From assembly GCF_014174515.1 (NCBI RefSeq), contig NZ_JACJUG010000017.1, forward strand, positions 48,782 to 112,781: 64,000 nt of DNA. The letters run 5' to 3'. The position numbers and the translations under genes were made by a program. Positions 25,933 through 35,831 of the stretch are shown piece after piece (the first letter of the stretch is position 1; every line of letters begins with the position of its first letter). The notes under the pieces were generated by a model. That model was given only the letters and a program-made list of their open reading frames with translations. It was not told where the DNA came from and did not search any database. This DNA comes from Mitsuaria sp. WAJ17 (GTDB lineage: Bacteria; Pseudomonadota; Gammaproteobacteria; Burkholderiales; Burkholderiaceae_C).

Positions 25933-27633
25933 ATGGACAACGCCCTCACCGCCCCTACCGCCGTCACCCTGGAGCCCGTCCCGGCCCAGCCCGCAGGCCA
26001 GCCGGGCTTGGCCGGGCGACTGGTGGCTCTGCCCGCGCGCAGCAAGCTGGGCCTGGGCCTGGGGCTGGCCTCGCTGGTGGGCGTGGTGCTTGCCATGAGC
26101 CTGTGGTCCTCGCAGGGGGACTTCCGCCCCGTCTTCACCGGCCTCTCCGACAAGGACGGTGGCGCTGTCATCGCCCAACTGGCGCAGATGCAGGTGCCCT
26201 ACAGGAACGAGCCCGGCGGCACCATCCTCGTCCCGGCCAACCAGGTCTACGACGTGCGCATGAAGCTGGCCTCGGCCGGCCTGCCCAAGGGCTCCGTGGT
26301 GGGCTTCGAGCTGATGGACAAGCAGTCCATCGGCCAGACCCAGTTCAACGAGCGCCTGAATTTCCAGCGCGCCCTCGAGGGCGAGCTGACCCGCACCATC
26401 ACAGCCATGGCTGACGTGGCCGATGCCCGCGTGCACCTGGCCATGCCCCAGCAGAACGGCTTCTTCCGCGAGCAGCAGAAGCCCAGCGCCTCGGTGATGC
26501 TGACGCTGCGTGGCGGCCGCAGCCTGGACCGCGCCCAGGTCGCCGGCATCGTGCACCTGGTGTCGGCCTCGGTGCCCGAGCTCAATCCCAAGGCCGTCAG
26601 CGTGCTGGACAGCACCGGCGCCCTGCTCTCCAGCCCTGGCGACAACGGCTCCGGCCTGGACAGCCAGCAGCTGCAGTACAAGCAGCAGGTCGAGGCCAAC
26701 CTCCACAAGCGCATCTACGAGCTGCTGGAGCCCGTGGTGGGCCGGGAGAACCTGCGTGCCACCGTCACCGCGGATGTCGATTTCTCCCAGGTCGAGTCCA
26801 CCGCCGAGGAATACAAGCCCAACCAGGGCGCCAATGCCAGCAGCGCCATCCGCAGCCAGCAGACCCAGGAATCGACCAACGCCACGCCGGCCCAGCCCTC
26901 CGGCGTGCCCGGCGCGGCGACCAACCAGCCGCCGGTGCCGGCCACAGCCCCCATCAACGGCGCCTCGGCCCCGCTGCAGACGGCAGGTGGCGCCGGCAGC
27001 GGCCAGCAGAGCAGCCGCCGCGAGGCCGTCACCAACTACGAGCTGGACAAGACCGTCCGCGTGACCCGCAACGCCACTGGCGTGGTGCGCCGCCTCAATG
27101 CCGCGGTGGTGGTCAACCATCGCAGCATCACCGATCCCAAGGGCAAGGTCACCACGGTACCCGTGTCCCAGGAAGAGCTCGACAAACTCACCGCGCTCGT
27201 CAAGGAGAGCATGGGCTTCAGCCAGGACCGCGGCGACTCCGTGCGCGTGGTCTCCGCGCCCTTCGTGGTCGAGAAGATCGACAGCACCGAGCTGCCCCTG
27301 TGGAAGCAACCCTGGCTGCTGGACGTGGTGCGCGCCGCCGCCGTGCCCGCGGCCCTGGTGCTGGTGGCCCTCATCGCCGTCTTCGGCATGGTCAAGCCGG
27401 CCATTCGCGCCGCCTATCCGCCAGCGCCCGAGGAGAAGACTGAGGAAGCCGGCGGCCAGCTCAATGCCGTGGCCGACGAGACCGAACTGCTGCCGGGCGG
27501 CGAGGGCCTGCCCGCCCTGGAGGCACCGGCCAACAACCAGAAGCTCGAACGGGCCCGCCAGCTGGCTCGCGAGAATCCTGCGGCCGTCGCCAACATCGTT
27601 CGCGCCTGGGTGAACGGCGAGGAGCCAGCGTGA
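25933..27633 (+). CDS. fliF: Flagellar MS-ring protein FliF
   Basis: 566 aa from MDNALTAPTA. An ATG 21 codons upstream (25870) is in frame behind AAGGGGG, but the added segment has a non-coding base bias, so I favour the later start. Features: N-terminal membrane helix (LGLASLVGVVLAMSLW), ring-building domains (FTGLSDKDGGAVIAQL; VGFELMDKQSIGQTQFNE; DARVHLAMPQQ), a Ser/Ala/Pro-rich loop, and a second helix near residue 480 (AAAVPAALVLVALIAVFGMV). The C-terminal tail NPAAVANIVRAWVNGEE binds FliG. Confidence 0.96.
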   Translation: MDNALTAPTAVTLEPVPAQPAGQPGLAGRLVALPARSKLGLGLGLASLVGVVLAMSLWSSQGDFRPVFTGLSDKDGGAVIAQLAQMQVPYRNEPGGTILVPANQVYDVRMKLASAGLPKGSVVGFELMDKQSIGQTQFNERLNFQRALEGELTRTITAMADVADARVHLAMPQQNGFFREQQKPSASVMLTLRGGRSLDRAQVAGIVHLVSASVPELNPKAVSVLDSTGALLSSPGDNGSGLDSQQLQYKQQVEANLHKRIYELLEPVVGRENLRATVTADVDFSQVESTAEEYKPNQGANASSAIRSQQTQESTNATPAQPSGVPGAATNQPPVPATAPINGASAPLQTAGGAGSGQQSSRREAVTNYELDKTVRVTRNATGVVRRLNAAVVVNHRSITDPKGKVTTVPVSQEELDKLTALVKESMGFSQDRGDSVRVVSAPFVVEKIDSTELPLWKQPWLLDVVRAAAVPAALVLVALIAVFGMVKPAIRAAYPPAPEEKTEEAGGQLNAVADETELLPGGEGLPALEAPANNQKLERARQLARENPAAVANIVRAWVNGEEPA

Positions 27634-27720
27634 ACTGCTTGCCCCTCGCCCAGGCTCGCCGCGCTGGACGCGGGCCTGCCCGGTCGGTCCCCCGGGGGGA
27701 CGACGATGCGCTCGGCATTG

Positions 27721-27750
27721 AGCCGCTCGCCTCGTCACAGCGAGCCGGCT
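27721..27750 (+). repeat. Stem-loop in the fliF-fliG gap
   Basis: AGCCGCTCGC (27721-27730) pairs with GCGAGCCGGCT (27740-27750) with one bulged base and a nine-base loop. A GC palindrome GTCCCCC/GGGGGGAC lies just upstream (27687-27701). There is no T-run. It lies in an unusual 192-base gap between fliF and fliG. Confidence 0.6.
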
Positions 27751-27825
27751 TGGGAGCGGCCCGGCGCTCGGCCCGCAATACCATGCCCATCGCCCGATCG
27801 GGCGAACTGACAGGAACGCACCATC

Positions 27826-28821
27826 ATGGATGACGAAGGCGTCGAACAAGCGGCCATCCTGCTGATGTCCCTAGGCGAAGAGGAAGCCTCCGAGGTCTTC
27901 AAGCATCTCGCGCCCAAGGAAGTGCAGAAGCTGGGCGAGACCATTGCCAAGCTGAAGGTGGTCAAGCGCGAACAGGTCGAAAAGGTGCTGGACAAGTTCG
28001 ACGCCGTGGCCGAGACCCAAAGCATGCTGGTCAACGATACCGACGAGTACGTGCGCACCGTGCTGCGCCGCGCCCTGGGTGAGGACAAGGCCAATCTGCT
28101 GCTGGACCGCATCCTGCAGGGCAGCGACGTCTCCTCCATCGAGAGCCTGAAGTGGATGGACGCCGGCTCGGTGGCCGAACTGCTGCGCAACGAGCACCCG
28201 CAGATCATCGCGGCCATCCTGGCCCACCTGGATTTCGACCAGACCAGCTCCGTCCTCAAGCTCTTCACCGAGCGCCAACGCAATGAGGTGCTGATCCGCA
28301 TCGCCACGCTGGACGGCATCCAGCCCATGGCCCTGAAGGACCTCAACGAGGTGATGAGCCAGATCCTGGCCGGCGGCGATCGCATGCGCAAGAGCTCGCT
28401 GGGCGGCGTGAAGACGGCGGCCGAGATCATCAACATGATGGGCTCCAGCGTCGAAGCCTCGGTGCTGGACTACATCCGCGAGGCCGACAGCGACCTGGCC
28501 CAGAAGATCATGGACAACATGTTCACCTTCGACGATCTCGAGAAGATCGACGACAAGGGCATCCAGGCCACGCTCAAGGAAGTGCAAAGCGAATCGCTGG
28601 TGGTGGCGCTCAAGGGCGCCGGCCCCGAGCTGCGCGAGAAAATCTTCCGCAACATGTCCACCCGCGCAGCCGAGACGCTGCGCGAAGACCTGGAGTCCCG
28701 CGGACCCGTGCGTCTCTCCGAGGTGGAGAGCGAGCAGAAGGAGATCCTCAAGATCGTGCGCCGTCTGGTGGACGAAGGCCAGATCGTGCTTGCCGTCGGC
28801 GGCGACGACCAGTTCCTCTGA
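27826..28821 (+). CDS. fliG: Flagellar motor switch protein FliG
   Basis: 331 aa, equal to enteric FliG. N-domain (GVEQAAILLMSLGEEEASEV) binds FliF; the middle EHPQIIAAILAHLD contains the EHPQ motif; the C-domain carries charged residues that meet MotA (FDDLEKIDDKGIQATLKEV; VALKGAGPELREKIFRNMS). It forms the torque-generating C-ring layer. Preceded by CAGGAACG. Confidence 0.98.
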   Translation: MDDEGVEQAAILLMSLGEEEASEVFKHLAPKEVQKLGETIAKLKVVKREQVEKVLDKFDAVAETQSMLVNDTDEYVRTVLRRALGEDKANLLLDRILQGSDVSSIESLKWMDAGSVAELLRNEHPQIIAAILAHLDFDQTSSVLKLFTERQRNEVLIRIATLDGIQPMALKDLNEVMSQILAGGDRMRKSSLGGVKTAAEIINMMGSSVEASVLDYIREADSDLAQKIMDNMFTFDDLEKIDDKGIQATLKEVQSESLVVALKGAGPELREKIFRNMSTRAAETLREDLESRGPVRLSEVESEQKEILKIVRRLVDEGQIVLAVGGDDQFL

Positions 28822-28853
28822 GCCCCGGACACCGCCTTCACCGAATGCCCTGA

Positions 28854-29648
28854 ATGTTCACCATGCCGCCTCGCCCGCCTCGCCAAGTTCCACCGCCGGT
28901 GCGCCCCGAAGGCAGCCCGGCGCGCACCAGCCACTACAGCCGCTTCATCCCCCGGGAGGAACTGCAGGGCTTCTCCAGCTGGAACCCGGATGCCTTCCAC
29001 GGTGCGCCGGAGAGCAAGCCCACCTACACCGCCACCGCCGCCCCCGAACCCGCTGCGGCCGAAGCGCCGCTGGAACCGGAGGCGCCCAACATCGAGGAAC
29101 TGCTCAGCGCCGCACGCCAGGGCGGCTACCAGGACGGCTACCGCGACGGCATGGAGGCCCTGGACGCCTTCAAGAAGAGCTTTGCTCAGCAGATGAGCGC
29201 CCAGATCGGCGAGCTGGTAAGAAACTTCAGTGCTGACTTCGAGGACATGGAAGCCCGCATGGCAGAGACCCTGGCGCGCTGCGCTGTCGAGCTGGCCCGC
29301 CAGGTCGTGCGCACCGAGCTGCAGCAGCAGCCCGAGGCCATCGCCCGCGTGGCCCATGACGCCGTCGAAGCCCTGCTGATCTCGGCCCGCCACATCCGCG
29401 TTCGCGTCCACCCCGAGGACCTGCCCCTCGTCGAGCAGGGCGCGGGCGAGGAGCTGAAGGCCCGCGAGGCCCAGCTGATCCCCGACCCCGCCGTCGCCCG
29501 CGGCGGCTGCAAGGTGGACTCCGACATCTCCAGCGTTGATGCCTCCCTGCCCGCCCGCTGGCAGCAGGTGATGGCCGCCATGGGCCAGCACTCGCTGTGG
29601 GAAGACCGCCGTGGCGGCGCCGAGCTGCAAGAGGACGGTGCCACATGA
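28854..29648 (+). CDS. fliH: Flagellar export ATPase regulator FliH
   Basis: 264 aa. N-terminal [20 protein letters not shown] fits FliH; a Pro/Ala/Glu-rich stretch leads to [14 protein letters not shown] (Gly-repeat helix) and the C-terminal V-ATPase-E-like domain ([28 protein letters not shown]). It binds FliI and docks it at the export gate. The first ATG (28854) or one three codons on may be used. Its stop overlaps the fliI ATG by ATGA. Confidence 0.93.
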   Translation: MFTMPPRPPRQVPPPVRPEGSPARTSHYSRFIPREELQGFSSWNPDAFHGAPESKPTYTATAAPEPAAAEAPLEPEAPNIEELLSAARQGGYQDGYRDGMEALDAFKKSFAQQMSAQIGELVRNFSADFEDMEARMAETLARCAVELARQVVRTELQQQPEAIARVAHDAVEALLISARHIRVRVHPEDLPLVEQGAGEELKAREAQLIPDPAVARGGCKVDSDISSVDASLPARWQQVMAAMGQHSLWEDRRGGAELQEDGAT

Positions 29649-31081
29649 GGAACGACAGCATCGAGCGCCTCTCGCGCTGGGACCAGTACCTCGACGACAT
29701 GCAGGCCTTCGCCGCTGCCCCCGTGGCCCTGGAGCCTCAGGGCAAGCTGGTGCGCGTCGCCGGCCTGGTGCTGGAGGCGACCGGCGTGCGCGTGCCCGTG
29801 GGCTCGGTGTGCCAGATCCACATGCCCAGCTCGGCGGCCAATCCGCGCCGTGGTCAGGCCCCTGTCAATGCCGAGGTCGTGGGCTTCTCCGGCGACCGTG
29901 CCTACCTGATGCCCACCGACGAGGTCCATGGCCTCTCCAGCGGGGCCATGGTCGTGCCCCGCCCCGCGGCCCTGCACGGGCCCCTGCTGGGCCAGCAGCG
30001 CCATCCCTGGCGCCGCGACGAGGACCGCGGCCTGCACCTGCCCATGGGCGACGGTCTGCTGGGCCGCGTGGTCGATTCCCACGGCCACCCGCTGGACCGG
30101 CGCGGCCCGCTGGAAGACGTGCACCCGGAGCCCATGGTGCGCCGACCCATCAATGCCATGGACCGCGACCCTGTGCGCACCCCGTTGGACACCGGCGTGC
30201 GTTCCATCAACGCCATGCTCACCGTGGGCCGCGGCCAGCGCCTGGGCCTCTTCGCCGGCACCGGCGTCGGCAAGTCCGTGCTGCTGGGCATGATGGCCCG
30301 CTACACGCAGGCCGATGTCATCGTGGTGGGCCTGATCGGCGAGCGCGGCCGCGAGGTGAAGGAATTCATCGAGGACATCCTGGGCGATGACGGCCTGGCC
30401 CGCTCGGTGGTTGTCGCCGCGCCGGCCGACGCTCCGCCGCTGCTGCGCATGCAGGGCGCCACCTATGCCACCGCCATCGCCGAGCACTTCCGTGACCGCG
30501 GCCTGCATGTGCTGCTGCTGATGGATTCGCTCACCCGCTATGCCATGGCCCAGCGCGAGATCGCCCTGGCCATCGGCGAACCACCGGCGACCAAGGGCTA
30601 TCCGCCCAGCTGCTTCGCCAAGCTGCCGCAACTGGTGGAGCGCAGCGGCAACGGTATGGCCGGTGGTGGATCCATCACGGCCTTTTACACCGTGCTCTCG
30701 GAGGGCGATGACCAGCAGGACCCCATCGCCGATGCGGCCCGCGGCATCCTGGACGGCCACATCGTGCTCTCGCGCGAGCTGGCCGAGGCCGGCCACTATC
30801 CGGCCATCGACATCGAACGCTCGATCTCGCGGGTGATGAGCAACGTGGCCAAGCCCGCTCACGTGGTCTGTGCTCGTCGCTTCCGCCAGCTCTGGACCAA
30901 GCACAACAAGGCCCGCGACTTGCTGCAGCTGGGCGCCTATGTGCCGGGCCATGACCACGAACTCGACCTGGCCGTGCGCCTGCACCCAGAGATGGTCCAG
31001 CTGCTGCAGCAGGACATGCACCAACCAGCCGGACTCGTGAGCAGCATCGACCAGCTCGAAAAACTGGTCAATGTTTCCTGA
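29645..31081 (+). CDS. fliI: Flagellum-specific ATPase FliI
   Basis: 478 aa from [10 protein letters not shown], a start fixed by the ATGA overlap with fliH. Walker A is [13 protein letters not shown]; Walker [20 protein letters not shown]; also the signature [18 protein letters not shown] and [11 protein letters not shown]. It is a hexameric ATPase of the F1-beta type that unfolds and releases export substrates from chaperones at the gate. Confidence 0.98.
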   Translation: MRNDSIERLSRWDQYLDDMQAFAAAPVALEPQGKLVRVAGLVLEATGVRVPVGSVCQIHMPSSAANPRRGQAPVNAEVVGFSGDRAYLMPTDEVHGLSSGAMVVPRPAALHGPLLGQQRHPWRRDEDRGLHLPMGDGLLGRVVDSHGHPLDRRGPLEDVHPEPMVRRPINAMDRDPVRTPLDTGVRSINAMLTVGRGQRLGLFAGTGVGKSVLLGMMARYTQADVIVVGLIGERGREVKEFIEDILGDDGLARSVVVAAPADAPPLLRMQGATYATAIAEHFRDRGLHVLLLMDSLTRYAMAQREIALAIGEPPATKGYPPSCFAKLPQLVERSGNGMAGGGSITAFYTVLSEGDDQQDPIADAARGILDGHIVLSRELAEAGHYPAIDIERSISRVMSNVAKPAHVVCARRFRQLWTKHNKARDLLQLGAYVPGHDHELDLAVRLHPEMVQLLQQDMHQPAGLVSSIDQLEKLVNVS

Positions 31082-31115
31082 AATCGGCCGATAGTCCCAA
31101 GACGGAGAAACTTTC

Positions 31116-31589
31116 ATGAGCGCTCAATCCCTGCAAGCCCTGGATGTGCTGCTGGAACGTGCCGAAGCCGAACGCGACGAGGCCCTGGGCCTGCTGCGCG
31201 ACGCCGAGGCGCGGGCCGGTGCCCTGCGCCAGCAGCATGAGCAGCTCGCGCAATACCGCACGGAATACCGCACGCGCTGGACCCAGAGCTTCGCCCGCAG
31301 CACAACGGTGGAGATCCTGAGCTGCTACCAGAGCTTTGGCGGGCGCCTGGACCAGGCCATCAGCCAGCAGGACCTGCTCAGCTGCCAGGCCGAGCAGCGG
31401 CTGGCCCTGATCCGTGAACAACTGCGTGAACGTGAGCTGCGCGTGGCCTCGGTGCGCAAGCTGCTGGAACGCCGCCGCCAGGAGGCGCGCCGCAGCCAGG
31501 AACGCCAGGAGCAGAAGGCCACCGACGAGCAGGCCGCCCGCGCCCTGCGCCACGCCGCCTTCGGTGCCGCCCTGCGCCTCGGACATTGA
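31116..31589 (+). CDS. fliJ: Flagellar export chaperone FliJ
   Basis: 157 aa, almost wholly alpha-helical coiled coil (LQALDVLLERAEAERDEAL; QQHEQLAQYRTEYRTRW; LRERELRVASVRKLLERRRQ), the gamma-subunit-like FliJ architecture. It couples FliI to FlhA. It lies 34 bases after fliI. Confidence 0.9.
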   Translation: MSAQSLQALDVLLERAEAERDEALGLLRDAEARAGALRQQHEQLAQYRTEYRTRWTQSFARSTTVEILSCYQSFGGRLDQAISQQDLLSCQAEQRLALIREQLRERELRVASVRKLLERRRQEARRSQERQEQKATDEQAARALRHAAFGAALRLGH

Positions 31590-31635
31590 CCCCGTGCCGC
31601 CGGCCCCCACGGCGGCCGGCCCGAAAGGATCTCCC

Positions 31636-33132
31636 ATGAACAAGATGATGTTGACGCCCTCGGCCGGCAGCGCACGGTCGGCCACTGCAGACCTGCTGAG
31701 CCAACTGGGCTCGGCCCGCGGCGGCCAGGACGGCGAGGCTTCGGCGGCATTTGCACAGCTGCTGCAGGCCAAGGGGGGCACGGTGTCAGTAGCCCCTGTC
31801 ACGCTTAGCCCGCGCCAGCCCGCCTCGCCTGGCAACCCACCCCCAACACCGCTGCCGGGCAGCAGCCAGGTGGCCGCACCTGCGCCGCGCGCAGCGGCGC
31901 CGGCCCCCTCGCCTGCCAAGCTGGAGGGTGAGACGTCGCGCAGCGCTGCCAGCGATCAGGCCCGACGCCTGGAAGCCCGAGCGGCCGGACGGCGCACGGC
32001 CGAGGCCCAGACCAGGGACAGGCAAGGACAGGCCGCGAACGGCACCAAGGCCACGGCCGAGACGAGCGAAGCGGACGCGCAAGATCCGGTGCTGGCCCAG
32101 GTGCTGCGACACCTGCGCAAGGATGACAGCCCGGCCGACGCCGAACTCGACCCCGCCGCAGCCCAGGACAGCGCCACCGAGGCACAGGACAAGCCCGCGG
32201 ACGCCAGCCTGACTGCGGCCGTGCCCCAGGCCCAAATCCCTGCCCAAATCCCTGCCCAAGACGCTCAGAAGCCTCTGCCCGCCGGGGATGCCGCCCTGGC
32301 ACCAGCCGCCCCCCTGGGCCGTCATGCCGCGCTGAACGCCGATGGCGACGGCGGCCAGGGCGGACAGGCGGAGGGCGCGCGAATTCCGGCCGCCGGTGAC
32401 GGCAAGGCCTCCGAGCTCCCTGCCGGGACGCTCGGCGCTGCTGCGGCACAGGCACAGCCCCAGGGCCCGGCCGGTGCACGCTCGGCGCAAGAGCTGTCAG
32501 CCCGTCCGGACGAGAACGCGCGGGCCCTGGATGCCACGGCGCAGGCCGCCAAGGCCGGTGACGGCCCCGCACACGACACGGCTGCGCTGCCTGCCGGCTT
32601 CGCGGGGATGCTGCACCAGGCGCAGGCCGGTGCCTTGCAGGAACGCGGCACGGCTGCCGCCGCGGCGGCCGGCGCGCGCTACGAACTGCAGTCGCCGCTG
32701 CACAGTCCGGGCTTTGCACCGGAGATGGCCGCGCGCCTGAGCCTGGCCGCTGCCGAAGGCGTGCAGCAGGCCCAGCTGCACCTGAACCCGTCCGAAATGG
32801 GGCCGGTGCAGGTGCAGATCGTGCTGGACGGCCAGCAGGCCCAGATCAGCTTCGTGGCCGAGCAGGCCGACACCCGTGCCGTGCTTGAGAAGCGCCTGCC
32901 GGAGCTGGCCGGCGCGCTGCGTGATCAGGGCCTCACGCTCAGCGGTGGCGGTGTGTTCAGCCAGCAGCAGCAGGCGCAGTCCGGTCAGGCGGACCGCGAC
33001 GGCAGCGCTTCAGGGGGGCGCTGGACGGCGGCCGCTGCAGACCGCATGCCTGGGGACGACAGTGTCCCGACGCAGCAGCACAGCGCAACCCAAGCCCGCC
33101 GCAGCCGCGGTGTCCTGGACCTCTTCGCCTGA
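31636..33132 (+). CDS. fliK: Hook-length control protein FliK
   Basis: 498 aa from MNKMMLTPSAGS behind GAAAGGAT; upstream reading overlaps fliJ. A long Ala/Pro/Gln/Asp-rich ruler region (about 1-370) includes a short tandem repeat (AQIPAQIPAQ); the C-terminal Flg_hook domain reads LHLNPSEMGPVQVQIVLDGQ and FVAEQADTRAVLEKRLPEL. FliK measures the hook and triggers the FlhB switch. The Gln/Ser-rich tail after the domain is usual. Confidence 0.93.
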   Translation: MNKMMLTPSAGSARSATADLLSQLGSARGGQDGEASAAFAQLLQAKGGTVSVAPVTLSPRQPASPGNPPPTPLPGSSQVAAPAPRAAAPAPSPAKLEGETSRSAASDQARRLEARAAGRRTAEAQTRDRQGQAANGTKATAETSEADAQDPVLAQVLRHLRKDDSPADAELDPAAAQDSATEAQDKPADASLTAAVPQAQIPAQIPAQDAQKPLPAGDAALAPAAPLGRHAALNADGDGGQGGQAEGARIPAAGDGKASELPAGTLGAAAAQAQPQGPAGARSAQELSARPDENARALDATAQAAKAGDGPAHDTAALPAGFAGMLHQAQAGALQERGTAAAAAAGARYELQSPLHSPGFAPEMAARLSLAAAEGVQQAQLHLNPSEMGPVQVQIVLDGQQAQISFVAEQADTRAVLEKRLPELAGALRDQGLTLSGGGVFSQQQQAQSGQADRDGSASGGRWTAAAADRMPGDDSVPTQQHSATQARRSRGVLDLFA

Positions 33133-33306
33133 GGGCCTGAACGCTGGCTGGAGCTTGCCAGGCGGATCCTGAGGAGTCATGACGGGTCTTTTGCACGCTT
33201 TTCCACCGCTTATTGCCATATGCCAATCCGCCATTCGTCCGAATAATTGATCCTGATGGCCCCATGGCGCGCGCAGCGCAGGGGCCCGTAGATCCAAGGA
33301 GTCTTC
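33133..33306 (+). promoter_or_regulatory. Probable promoter region of fliLMNOPQR
   Basis: A 174-base gap after fliK with a locally AT-richer core (around 33190-33255), unlike the tight spacing within the two flanking operons. An ATGCCA-N17-ATAATT pair (33220-33248) is a weak sigma-70 candidate. No terminator is seen, so read-through from fliK is possible. Confidence 0.35.
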
Positions 33307-33903
33307 ATGGCCACACCAGCCGGTGCCGAGGCCGCTGCCGCAGTGGGTGGCGGCGGTGGCAAGAAAAAGCTGATCATCATCGTTGCCGCAGTGCTGCTGC
33401 TGGTCATCATCGGCGGTGGTGCGGCGCTGATGCTGATGAAGAAGAAGCAGCATGCCGAGGACGAGGATGGCGCCGAGGCGCCCGCCGCGGCCGAGACCAG
33501 CCATGCCAAGGCCAAGCCGGGCACGCCGCCGACCTTCGTTCCGCTGGATCCCTTCACGGTCAACCTGGCCGACAAGGAAGTGGACCGCTTCGCCCAGATC
33601 GGCGTGACCCTGGAGGTGGGCGACCCCAAGACGGCGGACCAGCTCAAGGCCTATATGCCCGCCATCCGCAGCAATGTGCTGATGGTGCTGTCGCACAAGA
33701 CCTCGGCCGAGTTGCTGACCCGCGAGGGCAAGGAGAAGCTGGCTCGGGAGATCCTGCGCGAGTCGGTGCGCCCCATGGGCATCGAGCTCGACGAGGAGGA
33801 CGACGAGGACGCCGCCGCGACGGGCAAGAAAAAGAAGAAAAAGAAGAAGGCCGTCGAGAGCCCTGTGACGCAGGTGCTGTTCTCCACCTTCATCGTGCAG
33901 TGA
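33307..33903 (+). CDS. fliL: Flagellar stator-associated protein FliL
   Basis: 198 aa, ribosome site AAGGAG. A Gly-rich start leads to one membrane helix (LIIIVAAVLLLVIIGGGAALML), a charged linker, then the periplasmic stomatin-like domain (FVPLDPFTVNLADKEVDRFAQI) and the end TQVLFSTFIVQ. Odd: between the last helix and the final strand there is an acidic run (DEEDDEDAAATG) followed by eight Lys (174-181). FliL supports stator units around the motor. Confidence 0.94.
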   Translation: MATPAGAEAAAAVGGGGGKKKLIIIVAAVLLLVIIGGGAALMLMKKKQHAEDEDGAEAPAAAETSHAKAKPGTPPTFVPLDPFTVNLADKEVDRFAQIGVTLEVGDPKTADQLKAYMPAIRSNVLMVLSHKTSAELLTREGKEKLAREILRESVRPMGIELDEEDDEDAAATGKKKKKKKKAVESPVTQVLFSTFIVQ

Positions 33904-33927
33904 TGCTGCGCGAGCCGTGAGTCCGCC

Positions 33928-34932
33928 ATGAACCAGCAGATCCTCTCCCAAGACGAAGTCGATGCACTCCTGCAGGGCATCACCGGCGAGAGCCAGAAGC
34001 TCGAGGCCGAGGAGGTCCAGCAGGGTGGCATCCGAGACTACAACCTGGCCAGCCAGGAACGCATCGTGCGTGGGCGCATGCCCACGATGGAGATCATCAA
34101 CGAGCGTTTCGCCCGCAACATCCGCATCGGCCTGTTCAACTTCATCCGCAAGAGCCCCGAAGTCGCCATCGGCGGCATCAAGGTGCAGAAGTACAGCGCC
34201 TTCCTGCGCGAGATCGTGGTGCCCACGAACTTCAACATCGTCTCGGTCAAGCCCCTGCGCGGATCCGGACTGATCGTCTGCGACCCGACCCTGGTGTTCG
34301 CGGTGATTGACTCCCTCTTCGGCGGCATCGGCAAGTTCCATGCACGCATCGAGGGCCGGGACTTCTCACCCACCGAGCAGCGCGTGATCTTCCGCCTCGT
34401 GGAGGTGATCACCGCCGAGTACCACAAGGCCTGGAAGGGCATCTATCCGCTGGAGCTGGAATACCAGCGCTCAGAGATGCAGCCCCAGTTCGCCAACATC
34501 GCGACGCCCAGTGAGATCGTGGTCTCGACCTCCTTCACGCTGGAGATCGGCGAGACCAGCGGCACCGTCTATTTCTGCATCCCCTATTCCACGCTGGAGC
34601 CCATCCGCGACGTGCTGTACTCCAGCACGCAGGGCGACTCCACCGAACCCGACCGCCGCTGGGTCAATCTGCTCAAGCACCAGCTGCAATCGGCCGAGGT
34701 GGAGCTGGTGGCCGAGCTGGCCGAGGCGCCGGCCACGGTGGAGCAGCTGCTGGCCTTCAAGCCCGGCGACTTCATCGAGCTGGACCTGGAGCCAGTCATC
34801 AAGACCAAGATCGATGGCGTGCCCGTCTTCGAGGCCCACTACGGGACCTCCAACGGCAAGTACGCTCTCAAGGTAGACCAGATGCTGACTGGCCATGACC
34901 AGGGCTGGCTGGGCTCCCGCAACACAAGCTGA
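33928..34932 (+). CDS. fliM: Flagellar motor switch protein FliM
   Basis: 334 aa. The N-terminal CheY-P-binding peptide QILSQDEVDALLQG is intact; the middle CheC-like domain has GGIGKFHARIEGRDFSPTEQ; the C-terminus is a SpoA domain. FliM receives the phosphorylated CheY made by the chemotaxis genes in this window and flips the C-ring. It lies 24 bases after fliL. Confidence 0.98.
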   Translation: MNQQILSQDEVDALLQGITGESQKLEAEEVQQGGIRDYNLASQERIVRGRMPTMEIINERFARNIRIGLFNFIRKSPEVAIGGIKVQKYSAFLREIVVPTNFNIVSVKPLRGSGLIVCDPTLVFAVIDSLFGGIGKFHARIEGRDFSPTEQRVIFRLVEVITAEYHKAWKGIYPLELEYQRSEMQPQFANIATPSEIVVSTSFTLEIGETSGTVYFCIPYSTLEPIRDVLYSSTQGDSTEPDRRWVNLLKHQLQSAEVELVAELAEAPATVEQLLAFKPGDFIELDLEPVIKTKIDGVPVFEAHYGTSNGKYALKVDQMLTGHDQGWLGSRNTS

Positions 34933-34942
34933 AGGCAGCGCC

Positions 34943-35362
34943 ATGGACGAACAAGACGCAATGGCGGCCGAATGGGCGGCCGCACTCGCAGAAGCCAAGG
35001 GCTCCGAAGTCGCTGAGGAGGTGCAAGCCCCCACCGAGCAGGTCGCCCCCGCAAGCTTCGCCAATTTCACGCCCACCCCAGGCAACATGCCGGGCCAGGA
35101 CATCAACATGATCCTGGACATCCCCGTGCAGCTGACGGTGGAGCTGGGCCGCACCCGCATCCCCATCAAGAACATCCTGCAGCTGGCGCAGGGCTCGGTG
35201 GTGGAACTGGACGCCCTGGCTGGCGAGCCTATGGATGTGCTGGTCAACGGCTACCTGATCGCGCAAGGCGAGGTGGTGGTGGTGAACGACAAGTTCGGCA
35301 TCCGCCTAACCGACATCGTCACGCCCTCCGAGCGCATGCGCCGTCTCTCCAAGGGCGGCTGA
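34943..35362 (+). CDS. fliN: Flagellar motor switch protein FliN
   Basis: 139 aa from MDEQDAMAAEW, with GAAGG upstream. An acidic Ala-rich N-terminus is followed by the SpoA domain (MILDIPVQLTVELGRTRIPI; GSVVELDALAGEPMDVLVNG; IVTPSERMRRL). It forms the base of the C-ring and helps localise FliH/FliI. It starts 10 bases after the fliM stop. Confidence 0.97.
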   Translation: MDEQDAMAAEWAAALAEAKGSEVAEEVQAPTEQVAPASFANFTPTPGNMPGQDINMILDIPVQLTVELGRTRIPIKNILQLAQGSVVELDALAGEPMDVLVNGYLIAQGEVVVVNDKFGIRLTDIVTPSERMRRLSKGG

Positions 35363-35483
35363 GCCCGTTCGCCTGCGCAGCCCCCGCAGACACACCGGGC
35401 TGCGCCCCTTCGGCCCCTGTCGCGGGGGTTTTCCGGCGCTTTTCCAGGGACTCTGCGCCTCAAGTCCTGCCCAGAATCGGCAC

Positions 35484-35831
35484 ATGAACTCCCAAGTGCT
35501 GCCGGTCCTGTGGTTCCTGGCCATCCTCGCGCTGATCCCGCTGGCGCTGTGGCTGCTCAAGCGCAGCCCGCTGGGGCCAGGTCTTGCCAACGCTCAGATG
35601 CGCCTGGTCGCCATCCTGCCGCTGTCTCCCAGCCAGAAGCTGGTGACCGTCGAGGTGGGCGAGGGCGAGGACCGGCGCTGGCTGGTGCTGGGCGTGACCG
35701 CGCAGCAGATCCAGACCCTGCACGTGATGCCGCCCCAGGCCAGCCTGCCCGCCGCCGCGGACACCGGCAGCTTCGCGGCCCAACTGCGCCAGCGCCTGAC
35801 GCGCGGCCAGGGGAGCGACCATGCGCAATGA
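35484..35831 (+). CDS. fliO: Flagellar export protein FliO
   Basis: 115 aa with one N-terminal membrane helix ([18 protein letters not shown]) and a small cytoplasmic domain ([38 protein letters not shown]). It helps assemble the FliP ring. Its end overlaps fliP by 11 bases. The 121-base gap before it contains a GC hairpin followed by TTTT (around 35415-35433), which could attenuate transcription. Confidence 0.93.
   Translation: MNSQVLPVLWFLAILALIPLALWLLKRSPLGPGLANAQMRLVAILPLSPSQKLVTVEVGEGEDRRWLVLGVTAQQIQTLHVMPPQASLPAAADTGSFAAQLRQRLTRGQGSDHAQ

Noticed and set aside
25888..27849. 653-codon reading frame antisense to fliF
   Set aside because: Low-complexity His/Gly/Ala protein with no domain; fliF is certain.
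32228..32262. Tandem repeat in fliK as a CRISPR or mobile element
   Set aside because: It is a short in-frame repeat within the low-complexity ruler region of FliK (AQIPAQIPAQ), common in this family.
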